A stretch of DNA of 64,000 nt from JAVVWB01 sp036652335 (GTDB lineage Bacteria; Synergistota; Synergistia; Synergistales; Synergistaceae). The translations under genes and the position numbers were made by a program. Where the stretch lies: assembly GCA_036652335.1 (NCBI GenBank), contig JAVVWB010000004.1:62001-126000 (forward strand). The letters run 5' to 3'. Of the stretch, positions 27,413-35,647 are shown piece by piece (position 1 is the first letter of the stretch; the number at the start of each line of letters is the position of its first letter). The notes under the pieces were generated by a model. The model made no database searches. It saw only the letters and a program-made list of their open reading frames with translations, and was not told the origin of the DNA.

Positions 27413-28899
27413 TGATGGATTTTTATAGACTATCTGCGACTGAAATTGCAAAAGGTGTAAAAGAAAAAAGATGGACAGCAGAAGAAGTGCTTTGTTCTTT
27501 TATTGAAAGAATTAAAAAATATGACAAAGAAATTAATTCGGTTGTTCTGCTTACGGAAGACATAGCAATTAAACGGGCAAAAAAAATTGACTCCGATATT
27601 ACAAATGGACGAAATCCAGGCTTATTGTCTGGTGTACCGTTTTTAGTAAAGGATAATTTTTGTGTAAAAGATATAAAAACGACCTGTTGTAGCAAAATGC
27701 TAGAGGACTGGGTCCCTAGTTATACTGCAACTGCCGTTGCTAAAATGGAAGAGGCTGGAGCTATCTTTTTAGGAAAAACAAATATGGATGAATTTGCTAT
27801 GGGGAACTCAACAGAATCATCAATATTTGGTGTTACATCTAATCCTAGAGATTTATCTAGAGTATCTGGTGGAAGTTCTGGCGGTGCTGCTGCTGCTGTT
27901 GCCGCAGGCTTTGCTCCTATTTCATTGGGAAGTGATACTGGCGGTTCTGTTCGTCAACCTGCTGCATTTTGTGGAGTTCAAGGTTTTAAACCCTCTTATG
28001 GTCAAATTAGCCGCTATGGTGTAATTGCTTATGCCTCTTCTCTTGATCAGGTTGGTATAATTTCTAGATCAATTGAAGACCAAGCTTTAGTTATGGAAGT
28101 AATTGCTAAAGAGGACAGTAATGACACAACTTGTGACGGATACATTCGTACTCCATTTATAAACAACAATGCAAATTTTGAAGATTTAAAAGGTAAAAAG
28201 ATAGGGATTTTGAAGGGCTATGATACGAGTATTGTTGATCCTGCTATAGTTGATGCACAGAACAAAACAATCGAAATATGCAAAAATCTAGGTGCTGAAA
28301 TTATTGAAGTTGAACTTCCAATAGCTAAAAAGCATTCTGTCGCATGTTATTACATGACAGCATTAGGTGATGCAAGCTCAAAATTGGCCTGCTACGATGG
28401 TATGAGATATGGCTATCATTCAGATGGCAAAAATTTGAATGAGATGTACAGAAAAACGCGCAATATAGGATTTGGCAAAGAAGTTCGCCATAGAATCTTA
28501 ATAGGAACATGTATTCTTACAAGAGGATTCTACGATAACTACTATGTCCCAGCTATGAAGGTAAGGCAAATGATTGCTGATGAATATAAAAATATATTTA
28601 GCAATATTGATGCAATTGTGATGCCTATTACAGCATCTGTTGCTTTCCCCAAAGGATATGTTGAACAAGATAAAATAAAGAGTTATCTTAGTGATGCCTT
28701 TACAGCAACAGCAAATTTGGCAGGACTTCCTAGTATAAGTTTAAATATATCAAAAAATGCAGATAATTTACCAGTCAATGTCCAGTTGATCGCATCACGT
28801 TTTGATGATAATAAATTAATCTCAATTTCAAAAGTTATTGAAAAAGAAATTGGTGTGCCTTGTGTAGCGAATATAACAGGACAGGAGGAGAAAATGTAA
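27412..28899 (+). CDS. gatA: Asp-tRNA(Asn)/Glu-tRNA(Gln) amidotransferase subunit A
   Basis: Amidase subunit that releases ammonia from glutamine. The Ser-cis-Ser-Lys triad is visible: Lys in FLVKDNF (about 80), then SGGSSGGAAAAVAAG and GSDTGGSVRQPAAFCG. 495 residues, full length. GGGGAGG lies seven bases upstream of two consecutive ATG codons; either may be used. Its stop overlaps the gatB ATG. Confidence 0.96.
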   Translation: MMDFYRLSATEIAKGVKEKRWTAEEVLCSFIERIKKYDKEINSVVLLTEDIAIKRAKKIDSDITNGRNPGLLSGVPFLVKDNFCVKDIKTTCCSKMLEDWVPSYTATAVAKMEEAGAIFLGKTNMDEFAMGNSTESSIFGVTSNPRDLSRVSGGSSGGAAAAVAAGFAPISLGSDTGGSVRQPAAFCGVQGFKPSYGQISRYGVIAYASSLDQVGIISRSIEDQALVMEVIAKEDSNDTTCDGYIRTPFINNNANFEDLKGKKIGILKGYDTSIVDPAIVDAQNKTIEICKNLGAEIIEVELPIAKKHSVACYYMTALGDASSKLACYDGMRYGYHSDGKNLNEMYRKTRNIGFGKEVRHRILIGTCILTRGFYDNYYVPAMKVRQMIADEYKNIFSNIDAIVMPITASVAFPKGYVEQDKIKSYLSDAFTATANLAGLPSISLNISKNADNLPVNVQLIASRFDDNKLISISKVIEKEIGVPCVANITGQEEKM

Positions 28900-30359
28900 T
28901 GAAGAGACCTGTCGTAATAGGATTAGAAATCCATCTTCAGTTGAAAACTAAAACTAAAATATTCTGTAATTGTTCGACAGATTATATAGGTGCAACCCCG
29001 AATACAAATGTATGCCCAATCTGTTTAGCTGTGCCAGGAACGTTGCCATTGCTTAATTCACATGCGGTGGAACTAGCAGTAAAAATGGGGTTGGGGTTAC
29101 ACTGTGAAATTGCAGATAATACAAGATTTTACAGAAAACATTATTTTTATGCTGACTTGCCTAAAGCGTATCAGGTAACTCAATATGAAAACCCGATAGC
29201 ACTTGGTGGTTATGTAGATATAATTGTTGATGGAGTTTCAAAAAGAATAAGATTGAATCATTTGCACTTAGAAGAGGATGCAGGTAAACTTGTACATCCA
29301 ACTTCAGACGGACGTCTATCTGGAGCTTCCTACTCTTTAGTTGACTACAACAGAGGTGGCACACCTCTCTCGGAAATTGTTTCTGAACCAGACATGAACT
29401 CAGCTGCTGAGGCAATAGCATATATAACTCAGATAAGACAGCTTGCAAGATATTTAGGTGTTTCTGATGGAGAGATGGAATCTGGATCATTAAGAGTTGA
29501 TGTAAATGTCTCTCTATCAAATCCTGATGGTTCCTTGGGTACAAGAGTTGAGATAAAAAATATTAACTCATTAAAATCAATTGAACGTGCACTTGATTAT
29601 GAAATTTCAAGACAAAATTCTTTGCTTGACCAAGGAAAAGAACTAATCCAAGAAACAAGAATGTGGGATGATGCTTCAGGTGTAACTCGCTCAATGAGGA
29701 CAAAAGAAGGAGCGAGAGACTATAGATATTACTTAGAAATGGACTTAGCACCAATTGAAGCAAAGCCTGAGTATGTCGACAGAATTAAAAAGGACCTACC
29801 AGAAATGCCTTGGGATAAAAGAGATCGTTTTATCAAACAATATTCATTGCCATTTGAAGAAAGTGCCCAGATTACGGAACAAAGAGAATTAGCTGATTAT
29901 TTTGAGAAAGCTATCTCTCATGGAGCTTCACCTACAAGATGTTCTAACTGGATTCGTACAGAAGTGCAACGATTAATGCGTGAAAATAATCTAGATATCA
30001 ACTCTTTTGAAATTACACCTGAAACTTTAGGACTACTAATTTCTAAAATTGATAAAAAAGATTTGTCTAATACACAAGCAAAAGATGTCTTTAATAAAAT
30101 GTTTGTAGAAAAAATTTCAATAGATGAAGCGATTAAATTATGTGGAGTTTCTGAGGGACGTTTGACAGGGAATTCAATAATAGCGGTAATTGAAAAGATT
30201 TTTGATGATGAAATACAGACAGTAGAAATAATACGTTCTGGTCAAGATAAAAAAGGCTCGAAACAAAAATTCCTTCAAGGATTAGTGATGAGAGAGACAA
30301 GGGGCTCAGCTGACCCACGTGAAGTAGCTGAACAACTAGAAAAATTATTACAAAAATAA
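28899..30359 (+). CDS. gatB: Asp-tRNA(Asn)/Glu-tRNA(Gln) amidotransferase subunit B
   Basis: Kinase/tRNA-binding subunit of GatCAB, 486 residues. It begins VIGLEIHLQLKTKTKIFC, with the Cys set FCNC...CPICLAVPGTLP, then the HKHYFYADLPKAYQ-like stretch (here YRKHYFYADLPKAYQ) and a C-terminal YqeY-like helical domain ending in MRETRGSADP. AGGAGGAGAAA precedes the ATG. Presence of GatCAB suggests that a dedicated GlnRS or AsnRS is missing (inference). Confidence 0.97.
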   Translation: MKRPVVIGLEIHLQLKTKTKIFCNCSTDYIGATPNTNVCPICLAVPGTLPLLNSHAVELAVKMGLGLHCEIADNTRFYRKHYFYADLPKAYQVTQYENPIALGGYVDIIVDGVSKRIRLNHLHLEEDAGKLVHPTSDGRLSGASYSLVDYNRGGTPLSEIVSEPDMNSAAEAIAYITQIRQLARYLGVSDGEMESGSLRVDVNVSLSNPDGSLGTRVEIKNINSLKSIERALDYEISRQNSLLDQGKELIQETRMWDDASGVTRSMRTKEGARDYRYYLEMDLAPIEAKPEYVDRIKKDLPEMPWDKRDRFIKQYSLPFEESAQITEQRELADYFEKAISHGASPTRCSNWIRTEVQRLMRENNLDINSFEITPETLGLLISKIDKKDLSNTQAKDVFNKMFVEKISIDEAIKLCGVSEGRLTGNSIIAVIEKIFDDEIQTVEIIRSGQDKKGSKQKFLQGLVMRETRGSADPREVAEQLEKLLQK

Positions 30360-30366
30360 GATACCC

Positions 30367-30402
30367 CAAACAGTGAATTTTTAAAAATTCACTGTTTTTT
30401 TT
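30367..30402 (+). terminator. Rho-independent terminator after gatB
   Basis: AAACAGTGAATTTT pairs with AAATTCACTGTTT across a short A-rich loop, followed by a run of T. It ends the long miaB-gatB transcript. Confidence 0.85.
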
Positions 30403-30409
30403 ATAACGA

Positions 30410-30439
30410 TTGACTTATATGTATAAATAGAGGTATCAT
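30410..30439 (+). promoter_or_regulatory. Candidate promoter of the EF-G-like gene
   Basis: TTGACT (30410-30415), 18 bases, TATCAT (30434-30439), about 100 bases before the ATG. The leader in between is AT-rich without a clear hairpin. Confidence 0.5.
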
Positions 30440-30538
30440 CAACACGTTGTGATATGTTTCTACATGATTTTATATGTTTCTGAATAAGTATAGATTAATT
30501 TTTTGTATTAATATATAAATATCAGAGGAGTGAAATGC

Positions 30539-32626
30539 ATGGGGACACGTAAGCCAGAGGACATTCGTAGTATCGCACTTATTTCACACGGAGGAGCGGG
30601 GAAGACTTCGCTCAATGAGACATTTTTGTTTGATACTGGTTTAATTACTAGAATGGGACGGATTGAAGACAAAAACACCGTTTCAGACTTTGACCATGAA
30701 GAACAAAAAAGAGGCATATCTATTAGTACATCCCTTTCAACAATTCCATATAGAGATAAAACTCTCTATATTCTAGACACACCAGGGTTTGCAGACTTTG
30801 TAGGAGAACAGAGATCTTCTATGAGAGTTGCTGATGGTGCTTTAGTGCTTGTAAATGCTACAGCCGGTGTAGAAGTTCAAACGCAGTCAGTTTGGGCTTT
30901 CGCCGAAAATTTTGAAACTCCCGCCATCTTTTTCGTTAACAAATTAGATAGAGAAAATACTAACTTTGATAGTGTTGTTGAAGATATTCAAAACAATATA
31001 TCAGAGAAAGCTGTCCCTCTTTTCTTACCGATAGGTTCTGAACAGAACTTTAAGGGGATAGTAAATGTGCTTTCTAAAAAAGCATATATGTATAAAGGTG
31101 ATGGTTCTAAAAATTTCACAGAAACCGATGCTCCTGCTGATATGACAGATTCAATAGATGCTGCAAGAGGAACACTTGTAGAGCGTTTGGTTGAAACAGA
31201 TGATGAAATGATGATGAATTATCTTGATGGGAAAGAGTTTGAAACAGAAGAACTACTAAGTGTTCTGCGTAAGGCTATATGTAAAAGAACACTCTTTCCA
31301 ATAATGCCTGGTTCCGCAACATTGAACATAGGTATTGTCCAATTATTGGATATAATTGTTGAATACATGCCTTCTCCTAAGGATATGCTCAACAGAGCAG
31401 CACTAAATGGAGATGAAGTTGTAAATATACCACCTAACGAAGATGGACATTTTCTAGGCTTTGTATTTAAAGTTATGGTTGATCCATATGTAGGAAAATT
31501 ATCTTTTGTAAAAGTTTTCTCTGGAAAACTACAAAGTGACCAGACAATATATAATGTATCAGAAGATATAGATGAGCGAGTCGGTGGATTTAGACAGATG
31601 CTAGGGAAAGAAAGTGCTGAAGTCAAAGAAATTATATTAGGTGACATAATAGCAATCCCTAAATTAGAAAGTACTGTTGCTGGTGATACAATCGGCATTA
31701 AGGGAGAAAAGTTGAAATTTAGGACAATACAGTTCCCTAAACCTGTTTACAGTGTTGCTGTTTTCCCAAAGAGCAGAGCAGATGAAGATAAGCTTGGAAA
31801 TGCTATAACAAAAATGTTAAAAGAAGATAGGACACTCTCTTTCCATAAAAACCCAGAAACAAATGATGCTGTATTATCCGGAATGGGTGATATGCATTTG
31901 GATATAATGCTATCAAAAGTAAAAGAGAGATATAAGGTTGATTTGGAAACTAGAACTCCAAAGGTACCTTATCGTGAAACAATAAAGAAAACTTCAAAAG
32001 CACAAGGTAAACATAAGAAACAATCTGGCGGTAGAGGACAATATGGAGATGTTTGGTTTGAATTGGCACCACTAGATAAAAACAAAGGAATTGAATTTAT
32101 TGATAAAATTGTTGGAGGTGCAGTTCCCAAAAACTTTATCCCAGCTGCAGAGAAGGGGCTTAGAGAAGCTGCTTTACGAGGTTATCTAGCTGGTTACCCA
32201 GCAACTGACTTTTCGTGTACCATATATGATGGTTCGTATCATGATGTTGACTCTTCTGAAATGGCTTTTAAAATTGCAGCATCAATTGCATTTAAAAAAG
32301 CGTTTGCAGAAGCAAAACCAATATTAATGGAACCTGTAATGAATGTTGAAGTTGTTGTTCCTGAAAGTTGCTTGGGTGACGTAATGGGAGATTTTAATAG
32401 TCGACGCGGAAGAATAATGGGTATAGATAGCGAAGGTAAATTACAAATTGTAAAAGCACAGTGCCCTCTTTCGGAGATGTTTAGATATGCTATTATCCTT
32501 CGCTCAATGACTTCAGGTCGAGGTTCTTTCTCAATGGAATTTGCTCACTATGAAGAAGTACCTGTTGAAATATCAAAGAAGATAATTGAGGCTGCTGAGA
32601 AAGAAAAGGTAGCTGAAGAGGAATAA
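30539..32626 (+). CDS. Elongation factor G-like protein (EF-G paralogue)
   Basis: Translational GTPase of EF-G architecture, 695 residues from the ATG behind GAGGAG. G1 is SHGGAGKTSL instead of the canonical AHxDxGKTT; switch I reads DFDHEEQKRGISI; G3 is DTPGFADF instead of DTPGH; G4 is NKLD. These changes match the divergent EF-G-2 class known from Thermus, Actinobacteria and Firmicutes, which exists alongside a normal FusA in the str operon. The DTPGF change removes the catalytic His of switch II. Its role is uncertain; some members keep ribosome-dependent GTPase activity. Own promoter and terminator. Confidence 0.88.
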   Translation: MGTRKPEDIRSIALISHGGAGKTSLNETFLFDTGLITRMGRIEDKNTVSDFDHEEQKRGISISTSLSTIPYRDKTLYILDTPGFADFVGEQRSSMRVADGALVLVNATAGVEVQTQSVWAFAENFETPAIFFVNKLDRENTNFDSVVEDIQNNISEKAVPLFLPIGSEQNFKGIVNVLSKKAYMYKGDGSKNFTETDAPADMTDSIDAARGTLVERLVETDDEMMMNYLDGKEFETEELLSVLRKAICKRTLFPIMPGSATLNIGIVQLLDIIVEYMPSPKDMLNRAALNGDEVVNIPPNEDGHFLGFVFKVMVDPYVGKLSFVKVFSGKLQSDQTIYNVSEDIDERVGGFRQMLGKESAEVKEIILGDIIAIPKLESTVAGDTIGIKGEKLKFRTIQFPKPVYSVAVFPKSRADEDKLGNAITKMLKEDRTLSFHKNPETNDAVLSGMGDMHLDIMLSKVKERYKVDLETRTPKVPYRETIKKTSKAQGKHKKQSGGRGQYGDVWFELAPLDKNKGIEFIDKIVGGAVPKNFIPAAEKGLREAALRGYLAGYPATDFSCTIYDGSYHDVDSSEMAFKIAASIAFKKAFAEAKPILMEPVMNVEVVVPESCLGDVMGDFNSRRGRIMGIDSEGKLQIVKAQCPLSEMFRYAIILRSMTSGRGSFSMEFAHYEEVPVEISKKIIEAAEKEKVAEEE

Positions 32627-32641
32627 TTTGTAGTTATACAA

Positions 32642-32680
32642 AAAAATGAGAAGCTCTAAGTGGAGCTTCTCATTTTTTTT
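32642..32680 (+). terminator. Rho-independent terminator after EF-G-like gene
   Basis: AAAAATGAGAAGCTC (32642-32656), six-base loop, GAGCTTCTCATTTTT, and a T run to 32680. The A-rich 5' arm could let it work in both directions. Confidence 0.9.
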
Positions 32681-32796
32681 GTATATTATAAAAATCAAAT
32701 AAAGTATATAGAGTCAAATAATGAAATATAAACTTATGTGACAAAATAAATAGGAAAAAGTGTATAATATAACTAGAATATTTTGGAGGTGCACCA

Positions 32797-33660
32797 ATGG
32801 ATAAAAAAACATTAGATGTAATAAAGATAATGCAACGTAATGAAATCACTGAACATATGATATATGCGGATTTGTCAAAATTAATTAAAGGGCATAATTC
32901 AGAAGTTCTTGACAAGATTTCAAAAGAAGAAAAAAAACACGCAGCAATATGGTCTAAATACACCAATCAACATTTTCACCCTAGTCTAATTAAAATTTAT
33001 TTCTACAGAATTTTGGCATTTGTTTTTGGTTTAACATTTGTAATAAATCTAATGGAAAGTGGAGAAGAGAATGCCCAGGATATTTATTCTTCCATAGCCA
33101 ATGACGTACCAGAGGCATTATCTATATATAAAGACGAACAGTTACATGAAGCTGAATTGATTAACTTAATTGACGAAGAGAGACTCAAATACATTAGTTC
33201 TATGGTTCTAGGTTTAAATGATGCTCTTGTTGAACTTACAGGAGCCCTAGCAGGATTTACATTTGCTTTAGGTAATACCTCGACAATTGCAATGGCTGGT
33301 TTTATTACAGGTAGTGCTGCGACACTTTCTATGGCAGCTTCTGAGTACCTATCTAAAAAAAATGATCCTAATGAGTCGCATCCTTTTAAAGCTTCAGTTT
33401 ATACAGGTATTGCATATATGTTGGTTGTTACAATGCTATTAATCCCATACTGTCTATTTACATCGCCAGTTTTTGCACTTATTGGATGCCTTTTTAATGC
33501 AGCACTTGTAATACTACTATTTACTTTCTATGTTTCAGTTGTTAAAAAAGAAAAATTTGCGCCTGCTTTCTTTGAGATGATACTTATAAGCTTTGGAGTT
33601 GCGGGTTTCTCTTTCTGTATAGGTTTGTTAGCACGATTTTTTCTAGGTATAGATATGTAA
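32797..33660 (+). CDS. Rubrerythrin-like/VIT1 (CCC1) membrane iron or manganese transporter
   Basis: The 287-residue protein joins two modules. Residues 1-130 look like a ferritin-like helical domain with diiron ligands: Glu16 or Glu19, Glu45-x2-His48, Glu106, Glu114-x2-His117. A single hydrophobic helix lies at about 70-85 within this part. Residues 130-287 have the VIT1/CCC1 features: MVLGLNDALVELTGALAGFTFAL, MAASEYLSKKND, and four further hydrophobic segments. Family precedent (MbfA, vacuolar iron transporters) suggests Fe(II) or Mn(II) export or sequestration, with the diiron domain sensing or oxidising iron. GGAGG precedes the ATG. The selenoprotein gene follows after 41 bases. Confidence 0.85.
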   Translation: MDKKTLDVIKIMQRNEITEHMIYADLSKLIKGHNSEVLDKISKEEKKHAAIWSKYTNQHFHPSLIKIYFYRILAFVFGLTFVINLMESGEENAQDIYSSIANDVPEALSIYKDEQLHEAELINLIDEERLKYISSMVLGLNDALVELTGALAGFTFALGNTSTIAMAGFITGSAATLSMAASEYLSKKNDPNESHPFKASVYTGIAYMLVVTMLLIPYCLFTSPVFALIGCLFNAALVILLFTFYVSVVKKEKFAPAFFEMILISFGVAGFSFCIGLLARFFLGIDM

Positions 33661-33701
33661 TTTTTCTGTAATAAAAATTTTTGAGAGATAGGAGAATGTA
33701 A

Positions 33702-33944
33702 ATGTCTATAACAGTATATACTTTACCAACATGACCACATTGTATAAAAGCGGAAGAGTTTCTTTCGTCTCTAGGTGTACCCTTTGATATAAAAGATATA
33801 TCAAAGGATAAAGAGTTTGCAATGTATATAATAAAAAAAACAAGGCAAATGGGAGTTCCTGTCATCGAAATTAATAATAAATTTGTTATTGAATTTAATG
33901 AGGAAAAAATAAATAGCATCCTATTAGAAGAAAAAATAATTTAA
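33702..33944 (+). CDS. Selenocysteine glutaredoxin-like protein (UPHC active site)
   Basis: Reading through the TGA at 33732-33734 as selenocysteine gives a complete 80-residue protein, MSITVYTLPT-U-PHC..., ending at TAA 33942-33944. The fold signature is glutaredoxin-like: a beta strand ITVYTLPT, then Sec11-Pro-His-Cys14 in place of CPxC, then the conserved GVPV (51-54) cis-Pro segment. An AGGAG ribosome site lies eight bases before the ATG. A SECIS-like hairpin follows the TGA. SelA and SelB are in this window. The gene is probably cotranscribed with the iron transporter upstream and possibly pgi. Expected role: thiol-disulfide reductase; substrate unknown. A plain pseudogene is unlikely because the frame is otherwise intact. 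Confidence 0.88.
33732..33768 (+). promoter_or_regulatory. TGA selenocysteine codon and bacterial SECIS hairpin
   Basis: The TGA is at 33732-33734. An eight-pair stem follows: GCGGAAGA (33750-33757), loop GTT, TCTTTCGT (33761-33768), with two G-U pairs. The loop begins 23 bases after the TGA and contains GU, as expected of bacterial SECIS elements, whose hairpin lies within the coding sequence just after the UGA. Confidence 0.75.
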
Positions 33945-33975
33945 TAAATATTTTTTTATAGGAGGTGAGATTCAA

Positions 33976-35337
33976 ATGACAAGAGGTAAAATTAAGTTTT
34001 CTTTTGGCGCATCACTAAAGAATTTTACTATAGAATCTCTTAGATTAAAGGAAAATTATGAAGAACATTGTAAAGAGATAGCATCAATTTTTGCGAATAT
34101 GACCTCAAGTGACTTTGGCTTCGGTTGGCTCTCTCTCCCTTATTCTAAAACGGATGAAATAAAAAAAATTGCAAGTAGATTAAAGGGATATGATTCTGTA
34201 ATTCAAATTGGAATTGGCGGATCTGCCCTAGGAAACTTAATGTTAAAAGAGATGTTTTGTGGAGTCTACCCAAATGAAAAATCCACAGAATTTCCTAAGT
34301 TTTACGTTGCGGATAACCCTGATCCAGATAAAATCAATGAATTATGGAGTCTAGTTAAAGACGTAAAAACGGCATTAATTGTAGTAAGTAAATCTGGAAA
34401 CACAGCCGAGACTATGTCGCAGTTTCTTTGGTTTCTGGATAAATTTGAGCGGGAAAATAAGAACATTCAAGATAGCATTGTAATTATAACTGATGAGAAC
34501 AACGGTGTCTTACGTCGTTTTGTTGAAGAGACATCTTGTGACTCGCTGGTTATCCCAGAATCTGTCGGGGGGAGGTATTCTGTCCTTTCTGCTGTTGGGC
34601 TACTCTCAGCTTCAATTCTTGGCATTGATATTGACGCTCTTCTACTGGGAGCAAAAGAAATGAAGGAAAAGCTAGAGTCATCATTTTCTATTGAAAATAA
34701 CCCAGCATGGTTCTTAGCTTCTTTGTGTCTATATCACGATAAAATAGGACGGCCAATGCTTGTTACAATGCCTTACTCAAGTAATATGTCCTACTTCTCT
34801 GAGTGGTATGCACAGCTTTGGGGTGAAAGTCTTGGTAAAAAATTTCGAGGCACAACTCCTGTTAGAGCATTGGGTGCGATAGATCAACATTCTCAAATTC
34901 AATTATATACTCAAGGACCGGATGATAAATTTTTTATCATATTTACCGTAGAGACAAAGAAAACATTGCTCTCTATTCCTTTATCTAAAAGAAAATCCTT
35001 ATTGCCACTCTCATATATGAGTGGATGTGATTTTGGTAATCTGTTGAACCTAGAAGCGTTTAGTAGTGCAGCAAGTATTGCTAAGGCGGGTAAACCGGTT
35101 GTCTTAATAAATATTCCAGAATTATCTCCACAATTTGTAGGTGAATTAATATTTTTCTGCGAATATTTAACTGCTTTTGTGGGATACCTGATGGGAATAA
35201 ATCCGTTTGACCAACCTGGTGTTGAACAGGGGAAAAATTACACCTACGGTTTGCTAAGAAGAGAAGGATATAATGCTGAAGAACAAGAAGCTTCTCAATG
35301 GAGTTCTTTGATTTCTCAAAATGAAATTTATATTTAA
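33976..35337 (+). CDS. pgi: Glucose-6-phosphate isomerase
   Basis: Interconverts glucose-6-phosphate and fructose-6-phosphate. The 453-residue protein is the shorter bacterial form. QIGIGGSALGN, VVSKSGNTAET (sugar-phosphate SIS site), GGRYSVLSAVG and the GxxDQHSQ segment (AIDQHSQIQLYTQGP) are all present. AGGAGGTGAG precedes the ATG. A long inverted repeat follows. Confidence 0.95.
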   Translation: MTRGKIKFSFGASLKNFTIESLRLKENYEEHCKEIASIFANMTSSDFGFGWLSLPYSKTDEIKKIASRLKGYDSVIQIGIGGSALGNLMLKEMFCGVYPNEKSTEFPKFYVADNPDPDKINELWSLVKDVKTALIVVSKSGNTAETMSQFLWFLDKFERENKNIQDSIVIITDENNGVLRRFVEETSCDSLVIPESVGGRYSVLSAVGLLSASILGIDIDALLLGAKEMKEKLESSFSIENNPAWFLASLCLYHDKIGRPMLVTMPYSSNMSYFSEWYAQLWGESLGKKFRGTTPVRALGAIDQHSQIQLYTQGPDDKFFIIFTVETKKTLLSIPLSKRKSLLPLSYMSGCDFGNLLNLEAFSSAASIAKAGKPVVLINIPELSPQFVGELIFFCEYLTAFVGYLMGINPFDQPGVEQGKNYTYGLLRREGYNAEEQEASQWSSLISQNEIYI

Positions 35338-35342
35338 ATTAA

Positions 35343-35390
35343 AATTAGCACAAAAGAACCTGTAAAAATGCAGGTGCTTTTGTGCTAATT
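35343..35390. terminator. Long bidirectional hairpin between pgi and a convergent gene
   Basis: AATTAGCACAAAAG (35343-35356) and CTTTTGTGCTAATT (35377-35390) are exact inverse complements, with an inner CCTG/CAGG helix. It overlaps the stop of the minus-strand gene and lacks a strong T run, but it lies between convergent ends. Confidence 0.7.
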
Positions 35391-35573
35391 CGATATTTGT
35401 AATTCTATAAATTGTCCCTGCAAATTCCAACTTTTTTCTATGATATTGGCTGTTTCACCATGTTGTTTCCATGGCAACATATTTGCTTCTCCAAAAGCAT
35501 CTACAATCGCAATAAATCTTGACCCACTATCATCAATGTATAGGTACACTCCCTCTGGTTGTTGTTTTGCCAT
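35385..35573 (-). CDS. Hypothetical 62-residue protein
   Basis: I do not recognise it. MAKQQPEGVYLYIDDSGSRFIAIVDAFGEANMLPW... is a small, soluble, beta-rich protein without signal or membrane segment; WKQHGE and NLQGQFIELQ follow. A GGAGG ribosome site seven bases before the ATG makes it likely to be translated. It lies downstream of dpaL in the same direction (75-base gap). Confidence 0.65.
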   Translation of the reverse strand: MAKQQPEGVYLYIDDSGSRFIAIVDAFGEANMLPWKQHGETANIIEKSWNLQGQFIELQISN

Positions 35574-35647
35574 TTGGCTACCTCCATCAATTCTAACTTT
35601 TAGAAAAAATTAAATGTATATTATACGAAATAATTTCAATAAAAATG

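Noticed and set aside
33702..33734. Ten-codon peptide stopped by TGA, suggesting a pseudogene
   Set aside because: The frame after the TGA is intact, the TGA sits at a redox Cys position, a SECIS-like hairpin follows, and SelA/SelB are present. Selenocysteine is the better reading.
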